In this document: in pieces, positions 35,677 through 44,088 of the stretch | Layout of the letters: the number at the start of each line of letters is the position of its first letter | Position numbering within the stretch: position 1 is the first letter of the stretch | Assembly (NCBI GenBank): GCA_046760905.1 | Contig: JBHIFB010000008.1 | Coordinates: 1-44,712, forward strand | DNA from: JBHIFB01 sp046760905 | GTDB taxonomy: Bacteria; Gemmatimonadota; CAZMKB01 | Direction: 5' to 3' | Length of the DNA stretch: 44,712 nucleotides | The notes under the pieces: model-generated | The model's database searches: none | Seen by the model: only the letters and a program-made list of their open reading frames with translations | What the model was told of the DNA's origin: nothing | Made by a program: the position numbers and the translations under genes

Positions 35677-36032
35677 CACACCTTATCTGTACAGCACTTT
35701 CCAATAAATTTGAAAATACTTAAAGTGATCTTTTCATAACTTGAGGATGTTATTCGCATGCTCCTCTTGACACGGAGAACTTTAATTACGAAAGAATTTG
35801 TGGGGCTGCTCTAGGAACATATGTCGTGTCAGAACCCGGGGAAAACAGCGCACACAGAGCAGCCTCCCCTTTTTTCCAGTAATTCAACTGTGAGGATGGA
35901 TACCATGACGGACCGGCAGAATCGCGGAAGGGGCCTCATCATACAGGTAAGCCTCGGTTCGGGCAGGCACCGTAACAGGGACCGGAAGAGAAAGCTGGAG
36001 AGGCCGCTGGAATCTGGCCGAACGGTCCCGCA
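35677..36032. other. Intergenic region after the decayed gene
   Basis: No supportable gene. A plus-strand frame at 35821-36042 has no ribosome binding site and arginine-rich, non-family sequence. A terminator-like hairpin lies at 35804-35875. Confidence 0.5.
35804..35875 (+). terminator. Terminator-like hairpin with a long loop
   Basis: GGCTGCTCT (35804-35812) pairs with AGAGCAGCC (35856-35864), nine perfect base pairs, followed by TCCCC and T6 (35870-35875). The loop is 43 bases, longer than usual, so this may be the 3' end of a small RNA or the terminator of the decayed gene. Confidence 0.45.
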
Positions 36033-37139
36033 TCACCGGTGAGAGACTGAGCGGTTGAGATAGTCAATCAATTCCTCTGAAAATATCTCAGCGAGACGTT
36101 CGTGTCCTCTATGATTCAGGTGGTAGTCTCTCTTCCAGTAGAGTTCTTCGTCTGGTTCACGCATCCTGTCGATTACGTTCAGCGAGATAACACCATATCG
36201 ATCCAACCGTCCTGTCAATTCTTCCGTTACACGCTGATTGATGAGCAAATCACTGCCTGAGAGATTTAATATTCTGCGCACCTCATCCAGACGGTCAGAG
36301 TCCTTTTCCCATTCGACATCGCATTTCGTTGGGAGACAGACGAGCCAGAATGGAATATTCCGTTCCATACAAAGCTCCTGGATTTCTGCAAGCTGCGATT
36401 CTACGACATCCAGCGCCTTCTCCTTCATATCTGGAAACGTTTTGAAAAAATAGATCTGATTCACAGCCTGGTACACCGCGCCGGGATTCACCGATGCAGC
36501 CGATTTAAGCTTCTCATTGTAAGCTTCGCTACGCTCTTTGGTTTTGATGAGTCCCCTCAATTCCGCCGTTTGCAGAGCTTCACCGAAGTCATTGCCGGTG
36601 TATAGGACTACAACGAACATGTCCGGTTCCAAATAGCTGTACTTTTTCATGAAACCAAGGTAATTGTATGGTCCGTAATGACTCGTGGCTCCATTGAGCA
36701 CCTCGTATCTCTGGTTGGATGCCTTTTTATTCAACAGAATCTCGAGCCTGTTCGGAAATGATTCACTGTTATTTATGAATCCATCGATGTGAGAATCTCC
36801 GGTCACAAGTATACGATATGTGTCCGGAGGTTTACTAACAGGAGTGTCTTCGTCCTCCCTGAATCCCAGATTGTTGGAACTCATAAAAATACTGCCTTCA
36901 GGATGTTCCGTCCATGTAATCTCAAGTCTCGTATTGGTCTTGTGAACGTGTCCGGCTGTTTCATCGGGGATAAAAACGTTGCTTCTATGCTTTGGGAAAC
37001 GAAATTCCCCTCCAACGGAGCCCTTTGAAAAGGTTGACAGAGAAAACGTAAATATCCCTGCCTTGTATGCGATGGCGCTGATCAGAATGACCGTTGCAAT
37101 TATGATGACAGAGACAAGTGTCCGGCCAACCGGCTTCAC
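36033..37139 (-). CDS. Membrane-anchored SGNH/GDSL-type hydrolase
   Basis: 368 aa. An N-terminal transmembrane anchor covers residues about 7-28 and the rest is extracytoplasmic. Catalytic blocks: VTGDSHIDG with S116, GND with N183, and DYHLNHRGH with D338 and H340, as in SGNH esterases and the related AlgX/AlgJ acetyltransferases. It may remove or transfer acetyl groups on a cell-surface polysaccharide (inference from family). Its GTG start overlaps the stop of the exonuclease gene as GTGA (37136-37139), so translation is coupled although the partners are functionally unlike. Confidence 0.75.
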   Translation of the reverse strand: MKPVGRTLVSVIIIATVILISAIAYKAGIFTFSLSTFSKGSVGGEFRFPKHRSNVFIPDETAGHVHKTNTRLEITWTEHPEGSIFMSSNNLGFREDEDTPVSKPPDTYRILVTGDSHIDGFINNSESFPNRLEILLNKKASNQRYEVLNGATSHYGPYNYLGFMKKYSYLEPDMFVVVLYTGNDFGEALQTAELRGLIKTKERSEAYNEKLKSAASVNPGAVYQAVNQIYFFKTFPDMKEKALDVVESQLAEIQELCMERNIPFWLVCLPTKCDVEWEKDSDRLDEVRRILNLSGSDLLINQRVTEELTGRLDRYGVISLNVIDRMREPDEELYWKRDYHLNHRGHERLAEIFSEELIDYLNRSVSHR

Positions 37140-38002
37140 GATCTGACCTCCTCATCCTCAACCGGCGTGAAACGTTCGATTCGATCAATGCGGAATTCCT
37201 TCTCCACACAGTCATGATGACAGTATGCCCTGATATACTGGTTTCCTCTCGCTTCGATAATACCCAGGGGAGTGATCTTCCTTGGCAGCAGACCCTTTGA
37301 GCCTCCTCTGTACACCATCATGATCGGTGTCTCTTTCTCAACCGCTTTTTGAAAATGTTCAAACCCGATCATACCGGTCCTCTGGATGCTCAAAAGTCCC
37401 GTGAACCTGTACACATGTGTGTAATCCAATAGTCCCCTAAGTCGTTCTATCCCACCGATATCTGCAAGCAGCCTCAGAAAAATCTCCTTCACTATTAAAC
37501 TGTCGGCCAGAGCCCTGTGGTGGCCCCTCACGTCAATCATGAGTTCCTTAGCGAGGTACCCCAGGCTGTGACTCGATAAGCCTCTCATAACCTTCCGGGA
37601 CATGGACAGGGTGTCCAGTATCATGTGTTCGGGCTTCTCTATTCGAGCCCTCTCCATTTCCGTCCCCATGAATCCTGCATCGAATGATGCGTTGTGCGCT
37701 AGCAATACGGTGTCCGTCGTTCCGAGGAATTCGATGAAGCCGGGGAGGATTTCCTCCATCGGAGGCGCATTGCGGACCTCTTCATTCGTTATCCCGTGAA
37801 CCGCGGAAACCTCCGGCGGAATGGGTACACCAGGATTTATAAGAATTTGAAACTCCCCCAGGTGCTCCCCCCGGGAATTAAACTTTACCGCGCCGATTTC
37901 CACAACCCTGTCCAGGATCGGGCTTAAACCTGTGGTTTCGGTATCGAAGGCGATCCAGCACGTTTCTTTGATCAAGATTTCCATGATTGATTCATAATAC
38001 AT
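37136..38002 (-). CDS. DnaQ-like DEDDh 3'-5' exonuclease fused to a WYL-like domain
   Basis: 288 aa from the ATG at 38002 (a later ATG at 37984 is possible; the frame is open from a TTG at 38107, but a weak promoter, TTGAAA then TATCTT, overlaps it). Exonuclease domain at about 14-175: D20 and E22 in WIAFDTETTGLS, D108 in LLAHNASFDAGF, H162 and D167 in HHRALADS, the complete DEDDh set. Residues about 225-282 match the WYL fold: PIMMVYRGGSKGLLPRKITP, IRAYCHHDC and FRIDRIERF, the usual ligand-binding face and RI ending. Exonuclease-WYL proteins are uncommon; the WYL part may sense nucleic acid ends or nucleotides. It overlaps the SGNH gene. Confidence 0.85.
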   Translation of the reverse strand: MYYESIMEILIKETCWIAFDTETTGLSPILDRVVEIGAVKFNSRGEHLGEFQILINPGVPIPPEVSAVHGITNEEVRNAPPMEEILPGFIEFLGTTDTVLLAHNASFDAGFMGTEMERARIEKPEHMILDTLSMSRKVMRGLSSHSLGYLAKELMIDVRGHHRALADSLIVKEIFLRLLADIGGIERLRGLLDYTHVYRFTGLLSIQRTGMIGFEHFQKAVEKETPIMMVYRGGSKGLLPRKITPLGIIEARGNQYIRAYCHHDCVEKEFRIDRIERFTPVEDEEVRS

Positions 38003-38131
38003 AACAGGCGGCGGATAAGCCGCGTGGCCCGGGGATTGTGGATAAGAAAATCTGTGTCGGCATTTCTCATCTCGCTTGAAGATATATTTTAATTCGGTCT
38101 GTTTCAAGCGTCAGGGGGGTGTTACGGGATA

Positions 38132-39163
38132 TCACTCTACCGGGAGGAATTCATCGAGGAACAGCCTCTTCGCTCCATCTATCAGGAGATCTCTCTCGTG
38201 AGTAAGTTTTATGCCGAGCCTGGAGGTAAGCGGTTCGAAGAAATTATACAGCTTCTCCTTTCTGACCATTATTTCCACCGGCATGATCCCGAGCTCGTCA
38301 ATGATATCCAGCAAGGAATCCAACATATCAACATCATACATCTGGGGGTGGAAGACCCTGGTTCCGACTATCATGGCGGTTTCTCTGTCAAGACACATAA
38401 GAAGAACCGGATAATAAGGTCTGTCGTCGGATCCCTTGACGGGAATAGGTGCAAAAAAAGTGTCGATTTCCCAGGTCCCGGATCTATCGGCCGATCCCTG
38501 AATCCTCTTTGCCTTGATCTCATCAAACATTAACCTGTCAATCCCTTCTTTGAGCAGAGGCTCGGGGATAAGCCAATCGTTTCTCCATCTCAACCTGTCC
38601 TTCCCGCGCAAAGGTTTCCTCAGCAATATATACTCGGCATCTCCAGGATTTATCAAACTGATTTCACCTTCTCTGAATTTCGATGAAACAATCACCGCCT
38701 GCTCCAGGGCGATCGTTAAAAACCGCACATCGGCCGCACTCAGATACCATGGGCAATACCCCGGATCATGACGCCTGAACAATGGCCAGGCATTCCTTCC
38801 CCTGAACCTGTAGCCAAGAGATTTGATCACTTCAAGATCCTTGCGCTTCAGATCTTCTCTGTCTTCAAACGTGACCGAGATACATTTCTTGAGGAACAGG
38901 TAGTCGAGATCGTCTTCCTCGAGCCATTCTCCGGCATATATCTGCATGAGAGAGGCGAAGCCCTCTTCACCAAGAAAGACCAGAAGGCCGTAAACCTCTC
39001 CCTCCAGTCCGAGTACGCTGCAGTAACCAATCTCCCCGTCTTCGGGGTTCTGAATAGCGAAGACATCGGAATCATACATCCAATCCCAGCATGACACAGT
39101 CTTGTATTTTACGACTGCATCGTACAGTGCTTTCCACTCACTTTTCGTGGGCTCATCCTTCAT
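38132..39163 (-). CDS. DUF7309/DUF6930-like protein of unknown function
   Basis: 343 aa, soluble, no signal peptide. The N-terminal half has the pattern KxxWxxLYDAVVKYKxxxxWDWMYDSDVFAIQNPEDGEIGYCSVLG with GLLVFLGEEGF and then FRGRNAWPLFRRHDPGYCPWYL. I match it from memory to the DUF7309 plus DUF6930 pair, proteins that often occur as singletons near stress or mobile genes; the function is not known to me. The C-terminal half contains FAPIPVKGSDDRPYYPVLLMCLDRETAMI. It has its own near-consensus promoter and precedes the exonuclease gene by 130 bases. Confidence 0.6.
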   Translation of the reverse strand: MKDEPTKSEWKALYDAVVKYKTVSCWDWMYDSDVFAIQNPEDGEIGYCSVLGLEGEVYGLLVFLGEEGFASLMQIYAGEWLEEDDLDYLFLKKCISVTFEDREDLKRKDLEVIKSLGYRFRGRNAWPLFRRHDPGYCPWYLSAADVRFLTIALEQAVIVSSKFREGEISLINPGDAEYILLRKPLRGKDRLRWRNDWLIPEPLLKEGIDRLMFDEIKAKRIQGSADRSGTWEIDTFFAPIPVKGSDDRPYYPVLLMCLDRETAMIVGTRVFHPQMYDVDMLDSLLDIIDELGIMPVEIMVRKEKLYNFFEPLTSRLGIKLTHERDLLIDGAKRLFLDEFLPVE

Positions 39164-39248
39164 CTGTATTCTCTTCTCAAATCACCGGGCCTTTTATACC
39201 TCGATCTTTTTGCAAGTGGATGATGATCTCGTAGCACCCTCAATGACT

Positions 39249-39277
39249 ATCATACACCAACTTCACTATAATGTCAA
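39249..39277 (-). promoter_or_regulatory. Near-consensus promoter of the DUF7309-like gene
   Basis: Minus strand: TTGACA (39277-39272), a 17-base spacer, TATGAT (39254-39249). About 85 bases before the ATG at 39163. Confidence 0.75.
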
Positions 39278-39308
39278 TCGAATACGTGATTTTTTTCAGA
39301 AGAGTCCA

Positions 39309-39332
39309 AAGGCCCACCTACTACAGGGCCTT
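39309..39332 (-). terminator. Hairpin over the pntB stop codon (possible terminator)
   Basis: AAGGCCC (39309-39315) pairs with GGGCCTT (39326-39332) around a 10-base loop that includes the TAG of pntB. Only weak A/T sequence follows on the minus strand, so termination is uncertain. Confidence 0.35.
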
Positions 39333-40733
39333 CACCTCGCTCACGAGGTCATCGACTACCTGGCGTGCATCACCGAAGAGCATGGATGTGTTGGAATTGT
39401 AGAAAAGCGGATTGTCGATTCCTGCAAAGCCGGGGTTTAGGCTCCTTTTTATCACAATCACGTGCTTGGCTTTGTCCACATCGAGAATCGGCATCCCAAA
39501 GATCGGGCTTTCTTTGTCTGTTCTTGCGGAGGGATTTGCCACATCATTAGCTCCCACGACCAGGGCGACATCGGCTTTTTCGAATTCTGGATTTATCTCA
39601 TCCATATCATAGAGTCGATCATAAGGGACTTTAGCCTCGGCAAGGAGAACGTTCATGTGTCCCGGCATGCGGCCAGCGACAGGATGAATGGCGTATTTTA
39701 CGACGATCCCCCGCTCCTCGAGGAGAGAAGCCAGGTCCTGGACCGAGTGCTGTGCCTGTGCCACAGCCATTCCATAGCCGGGTGCAATTATAACGAGATT
39801 CGCATAGCCGATGATGATAGCAGCTTCCTCAGGGCTCACCTCTCGAACCACTTTGGCACCCTCTGCCACTACTGCCCCGGCCTCCAGATCGCCAGTACCG
39901 AACGCACCGAAGACGACATTCCCGAGAGACCTGTTCATCGCCTTGCACATGATAGTGGTGAGTATCAGGCCCGAAGCACCAACCAGGGCACCGCTGATTA
40001 TGAGAATCATGTTGTTCACCACAAATCCCGCCGCTGCGGCGGCAAGTCCTGAATACGAGTTCAATAGCGAAATCACGACCGGCATGTCCGCCCCGCCGAT
40101 GGGTATGACCAGCAGAATGCCGAGAAGAAGGGCTATTCCAAAGAAGATCAGATAGAGATTGGTGTCAGCTGATAAAGCGATCAGGTAGATGCCGAGCGCG
40201 ATGATGGCGAGGAATATTAACAGGTTTGAGGTCTTCTGAAGTGGGTAGGTAACGGGATTTCCTGTAACTATACCCTGCAATTTTCCAAAGGCTATCATGC
40301 TGCCTGAGAAGGTGACCGCTCCGATTAGTGTTCCGAGCATGATTGTTACCGCCGTATCCATCGGCAGCCGCCCTGCCGTTTCGGCATGATTCATGAACTC
40401 GGCGGCAGCTACAAGGGCCGATGCCCCTCCTCCCAGGCCATTGAATATGCCGACCATCTGGGGCATCGCTGTCATCTTCACCTTTCTGGCGGAGATGGCA
40501 CCTGCTCCCGCGCCAACAACCATTCCGGCTATGATCATACTGAAGTCAATGACCCTGCGGTCCAGCAGGGTGACGACTATGGCGATGAGCATCCCTATTG
40601 CAGCGAGGAGGTTGCCATTTCTGGCAGTTGCAGGTGAGCTGAGTCGCTTGAGACCGAAAAGGAAAAAGCCAGCGGCTATGAGGTATGCGAGTTGTGTCAG
40701 GAGTAGCGCATCCTGGCCCTGGTCACCCGTCAT
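39321..40733 (-). CDS. pntB: NAD(P) transhydrogenase subunit beta
   Basis: Beta subunit (470 aa) of proton-translocating transhydrogenase, which moves hydride between NADH and NADP and is driven by the proton gradient. The first half has about nine membrane segments; residues about 290-470 form the NADP-binding domain III, with PGYGMAVAQAQH and ALVVGANDVANPSA. Its ATG overlaps the pntAB stop as ATGA at 40730-40733. It ends in a hairpin. Length is normal. Confidence 0.97.
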   Translation of the reverse strand: MTGDQGQDALLLTQLAYLIAAGFFLFGLKRLSSPATARNGNLLAAIGMLIAIVVTLLDRRVIDFSMIIAGMVVGAGAGAISARKVKMTAMPQMVGIFNGLGGGASALVAAAEFMNHAETAGRLPMDTAVTIMLGTLIGAVTFSGSMIAFGKLQGIVTGNPVTYPLQKTSNLLIFLAIIALGIYLIALSADTNLYLIFFGIALLLGILLVIPIGGADMPVVISLLNSYSGLAAAAAGFVVNNMILIISGALVGASGLILTTIMCKAMNRSLGNVVFGAFGTGDLEAGAVVAEGAKVVREVSPEEAAIIIGYANLVIIAPGYGMAVAQAQHSVQDLASLLEERGIVVKYAIHPVAGRMPGHMNVLLAEAKVPYDRLYDMDEINPEFEKADVALVVGANDVANPSARTDKESPIFGMPILDVDKAKHVIVIKRSLNPGFAGIDNPLFYNSNTSMLFGDARQVVDDLVSEVKAL

Positions 40734-41026
40734 TTCTTCTCATCCTCCCCTTTCTTTTTAAACATCTGCAGCATCCTGTCCGTCACGAGAAACCCACCAA
40801 CCACGTTGACCGTCGCCAGGGCCACGGCGAGTGTTCCGAGGATCTGATCCCAGGGGGTTGCCAGCCTTCCCGCAACGAGCAGGGCTCCGATGAGGGCAAT
40901 GCCTGAAATGGCATTGGAACCGGACATGAGAGGAGTGTGGAGAGTAGGCGGGACCTTTGTGATAACCTCGAAGCCTGCAAACATGGACAGGACGAATACG
41001 TACAGGCCGATTAAGAGATCGCTCAT
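40730..41026 (-). CDS. pntAB: NAD(P) transhydrogenase subunit alpha, part 2
   Basis: Separate membrane part of the alpha subunit (98 aa, three transmembrane helices), including the motif SGSNAISGIALIGALL. Splitting of PntA into soluble and membrane parts is usual in many bacteria. It starts 52 bases after pntAA and overlaps pntB by ATGA. Confidence 0.95.
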   Translation of the reverse strand: MSDLLIGLYVFVLSMFAGFEVITKVPPTLHTPLMSGSNAISGIALIGALLVAGRLATPWDQILGTLAVALATVNVVGGFLVTDRMLQMFKKKGEDEKK

Positions 41027-41078
41027 TCAAACAACCTCATATAACGAGGAGCCAGCTCTCTTTTTAAAAACTGTTGTC

Positions 41079-42227
41079 TCACTTCACTTGTTCCGCCGCA
41101 AGCCGGTTAAGCACTTTACCATCGTGAGTAACACAGGTCTCTCTCACCACCTCGTCTTCCAGATTCAGATCGAGCTTGTTTTCGTGGATGATCTGGGCGA
41201 GAAAGTTCGTTATGTTCCGCGAATACATCTGGCTCGCATGGAGCGGTATTGTGCTTGCGAGGTTCAGTGGTCCATGGATCACCACCCCGTGTTTCACAAC
41301 TTCTTTGCCTGGTTCGCTGAGTTCACAGTTTCCTCCGGTCGCGGCTGCGATATCTACGATCACGGACCCGGGCTTCATACCCTTAACCATGTCCTCCGTG
41401 ATTAGAAGCGGTGCTTTCTTTCCAGGAACGGCGGCAGTCGTGATCACCACATCCGCGTTTTTGACGTGCTCGGTGATGACAGCCTGCTCTCTTTCTTTTG
41501 CCGCTTGAGATATCTCCTTCGCGTAGCCTTTCTCATCCTGGGTCTCCCCGGCCTCGAGCTCTATGTCTATGAACTTTGCGCCGAGGCTCTCGACTTCCTC
41601 CTTAACCGCCGGCCTTATGTCGAAGGCCTCAACGACCGCTCCCAGCCGTTTCGCGGTGGCTATTGCCATCAAGCCAGCAACCCCGGCACCCAGCACCAGA
41701 ACCTTCGCCGGAGCGAGAGTCCCTGCAGCAGTTGTGAGCATGGGGAAGAATTTGCCAAGCGAGGCTGAACCTATTAAAACAGCCTTGTACCCTGCGACGG
41801 TTGCCTGTGAAGACAATACGTCCATTGATTGGGCGCGGCTTATCCGCGGTATGAGACTCATGCTGAATGCTGTTATTTTCTTCTCTATAAGTCGCTTGAT
41901 GAGTCCGGGATCCTCATGTGGCTGGAGTAATGAGATAAGAATGAGTCCCTCCCTCATCATCTCCACTTCGTGCTTTCCTTCCATTTCGTTATGGACCGGT
42001 CGCTGGACTTTGGGCACAACATCGGCCTGACTGAATACCTCCTGTGGCCCACTCGCTATCCTGGCCCCGACGTCTTCATAGGCCCCGTCTCTTATCATCG
42101 CTCCATCGCCTGCTCCCGATTGAACGAGAGCTTCATAACCGGCCTTCACGATCTTTTCCAGAGCATCTGGTATGAGTGCGACTCTTTTTTCGTAGCCGAC
42201 GATCTCCTTGACGACTCCTATCTTCAT
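41079..42227 (-). CDS. pntAA: NAD(P) transhydrogenase subunit alpha, part 1
   Basis: NAD-binding domain I of transhydrogenase (382 aa, soluble). It has the alanine dehydrogenase/PNT N-terminal pattern MKIGVVKEIVGYEKRVALIP, RPVHNEMEGKHEVEMMREG, the Rossmann turn VLVLGAGVAGLMAIATAKRLGA and the loop GETQDEKGYAKEIS typical of PntA rather than alanine dehydrogenase. First gene of pntAA-AB-B; AAGGGA lies six bases before the ATG, with a promoter at 42285-42313. Confidence 0.96.
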   Translation of the reverse strand: MKIGVVKEIVGYEKRVALIPDALEKIVKAGYEALVQSGAGDGAMIRDGAYEDVGARIASGPQEVFSQADVVPKVQRPVHNEMEGKHEVEMMREGLILISLLQPHEDPGLIKRLIEKKITAFSMSLIPRISRAQSMDVLSSQATVAGYKAVLIGSASLGKFFPMLTTAAGTLAPAKVLVLGAGVAGLMAIATAKRLGAVVEAFDIRPAVKEEVESLGAKFIDIELEAGETQDEKGYAKEISQAAKEREQAVITEHVKNADVVITTAAVPGKKAPLLITEDMVKGMKPGSVIVDIAAATGGNCELSEPGKEVVKHGVVIHGPLNLASTIPLHASQMYSRNITNFLAQIIHENKLDLNLEDEVVRETCVTHDGKVLNRLAAEQVK

Positions 42228-42284
42228 TCCATTCCCTTGTTAATCTGTCATTGTGAATAGATGCAGTAAGGTGCGAAAAGTTCA

Positions 42285-42313
42285 TATCTAAATACTTTAG
42301 CCCATAATGTCAA
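42285..42313 (-). promoter_or_regulatory. Candidate promoter of the pnt operon
   Basis: Minus strand: TTGACA (42313-42308), 17 bases, TAGATA (42290-42285), about 58 bases before the ATG of pntAA. The -10 box is imperfect. Confidence 0.5.
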
Positions 42314-42357
42314 GCTTTTACCTGCGTTTAACATGATTAAGCAGTGAAGAGAGCCAT

Positions 42358-43212
42358 TTAAAACCTGTACAGGAGGGCGGCAGAAATGGTGAGCCATGCA
42401 TCCCTGGTTTTACCCTCTTCTTGGGGATCGTAATCCTCCCCCTCCCCGGTCAACACCCCTCCCACGTTTTCCCCGGAAGTCCTCGTCGTCACATATCGCA
42501 CCCTGGCCCCGATGCCATACTGACTTGAAAAGAAGTGTTCGTAGGAGCTATTTGCATAATATCCGAAACCTGACCTACTTTCCGTTTGCCTGCTGGCCAG
42601 ACCGAATATATCGATCAGGTTCAGATTCTGCGCATACCTGTTGTAGAGAAAACCACTACCGATTGAGAAGTTCATCGAGTCATTTCTGAAACCCTTGATC
42701 AGTTTGAGGCCGAGAGGGAGGGCAATGTAGCTTCCTCTCAATTCTATGATTCTCCCGGTGGCGGCATCGAAACCGACGATCCCTTCACCCTTCAGAAAGC
42801 CGGTCGTGTATCCCAGCCCACCCTCAACCTGGATATACTTCAAGATGTGATAACCGAGGAACAGTTCCACGAGAGTGCCGGTTTCATAGGAATCACCGAG
42901 GTCACGGCGAGGCATGTTTCCGCCGATACCCAGGGCCAGCCTGAACTTCTTCTCGGTTTGCACTTCTTCCTCGTCAGGGCTTAGGCCTCTCTCTTTTATC
43001 TGATTGAAAAGTGGCGATCCGGGTTTTGGTGACGTTTCAAGAAGGGAGAAAGTCCTGCTGAACCGGAAGAAACGATCAGATTTTGTGGCCTGTTCCTCTG
43101 TGGCATCGAATGCGAGGCACGTGGTGGCGAAGAATAAGAGTAAAAAGAATGCGAGAATCCACTCTGCCTTGAATGAATCGAGCTCGCGCAGCACGATACG
43201 AGTAATCCGCAT
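42358..43212 (-). CDS. Predicted outer-membrane beta-barrel protein
   Basis: 284 aa. The start region (MRITRIVLRELDSFKAEWIL then AFFLLLFFATTCLA) is a signal peptide with an unusually long N-region. After residue 90 the sequence alternates polar and hydrophobic residues in barrel strands, for example FRLALGIGGNMPRR, VEGGLGYTTGFL and YGIGARVRYVTTR, and ends LLYRF with the terminal Phe recognised by BamA. It resembles small OmpA/OmpW-like barrel proteins, but the cargo is unknown. It lies in the same direction as the lipoprotein gene upstream, with the tandem repeat between them. Confidence 0.7.
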   Translation of the reverse strand: MRITRIVLRELDSFKAEWILAFFLLLFFATTCLAFDATEEQATKSDRFFRFSRTFSLLETSPKPGSPLFNQIKERGLSPDEEEVQTEKKFRLALGIGGNMPRRDLGDSYETGTLVELFLGYHILKYIQVEGGLGYTTGFLKGEGIVGFDAATGRIIELRGSYIALPLGLKLIKGFRNDSMNFSIGSGFLYNRYAQNLNLIDIFGLASRQTESRSGFGYYANSSYEHFFSSQYGIGARVRYVTTRTSGENVGGVLTGEGEDYDPQEEGKTRDAWLTISAALLYRF

Positions 43213-43252
43213 CTATAAATCCTCAGGCTTTCTCCGTTTCCTGACCCTTTGC

Positions 43253-43370
43253 GGCTTTCCTGGAAGCCCGATCTTTAAAAGATCGCTCGCGTGATTATCG
43301 AACCCCAGTTTGGCTTTCTTTGAAGCCTGATCTTTCAGGGATCGGCCGTTTAACTATTCAGAACCCAGAT
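43253..43370. repeat. Two tandem copies of a 59-bp hairpin-bearing repeat
   Basis: Unit 1 (43253-43311) and unit 2 (43312-43370) share GGCTTTC, GAAGCC, GATCTTT, GATCG and AACCCAG at matching positions. Each holds a GGCTT/AAGCC stem; unit 1 also has a perfect CGATCTTT/AAAGATCG stem with a 1-base centre. Unit 2 overlaps the 3' end of the lipoprotein gene, including its stop codon, so the copy may be a duplicated gene end. Confidence 0.6.
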
Positions 43371-43950
43371 GCCCCACTCCCACAACCCTGAGATCGAATC
43401 GGGAAATCACAGCCGCACCTTTCAGGTTTTGCCTCCCGTATGAATCGAAGGTGATCTCTGCGCCGAAATTCACCTCGTTCCCGGAGAAAAGCTCGATAAT
43501 TCTCTCGTCCCCATCAGCCCTGAAATGGGCGGTGTAGGTTGAGTCGGGAGAAAGTTCGATATCCCCGGCAAGGAAGGGTTCTGTCTCGAATGGATCCTCC
43601 CCTGCTCCCGCGACCATCAGACTGAGAACGGCATTTGCATATCCGGTATCGTTATCTATGAGAAGATCGATCATCATATCGACATCCACTATATCCACTA
43701 TGGTCTCGAGCTCCCCTGCAATCGGAACATTCAATACCGGTGATTTGATTGTAACCGGTGGTCCAAACGGGGGTATCACCGGGTCTTCGCCATAGGTGAA
43801 GGTCACATCCTCCTGGGAGATGAAGCTAAGCACATTTACATTCACAGTGATGGTTGATGAGCCGCAGCTTGTGAGTAGCAGTAAGACTGCGTAGAAAAGC
43901 AATGTTCTCAGGATAATCATTTTCTCATGCATCCGCTTGGCATCAATCAC
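43354..43950 (-). CDS. Lipoprotein of unknown function
   Basis: 198 aa with a lipobox LLTSCG (Cys29 as lipidated residue). The GTG start at 43950 is preferred because AGGAGGG lies about ten bases upstream; ATG at 43932 and 43920 are alternatives, the first with a weak site. The mature part is short, acidic and beta-rich (TVNVNVLSFISQEDVTFTYG), with no recognised domain. The gene partner downstream is the beta-barrel protein, so the two may act together at the outer membrane (inference). Confidence 0.6.
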   Translation of the reverse strand: MIDAKRMHEKMIILRTLLFYAVLLLLTSCGSSTITVNVNVLSFISQEDVTFTYGEDPVIPPFGPPVTIKSPVLNVPIAGELETIVDIVDVDMMIDLLIDNDTGYANAVLSLMVAGAGEDPFETEPFLAGDIELSPDSTYTAHFRADGDERIIELFSGNEVNFGAEITFDSYGRQNLKGAAVISRFDLRVVGVGHLGSE

Positions 43951-44088
43951 CCCCGTCGGTCCCTCCTGCGGTGAAAAACCTTTTTACCCTCACATCAATC
44001 ATCATAAACGATATCGTTTCTACCTCCTGCGAAGAGGGCCCTTCCTCGGCATAACTCATATAATGTAAGTATTCTGTAATGAGCAGTG

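Noticed and set aside
35821..36042. 73-codon frame in the 36 kb spacer
   Set aside because: No ribosome binding site, arginine-rich, overlaps the 3' end of the SGNH gene; no supported function.
1602..43950. A changed genetic code with TGA as sense codon
   Set aside because: TGA ends many intact conserved genes here, including nuoM, nuoCD, nuoE, nuoF, nuoG, nuoJ, pntAB and the C25 peptidase gene, often in ATGA overlaps.
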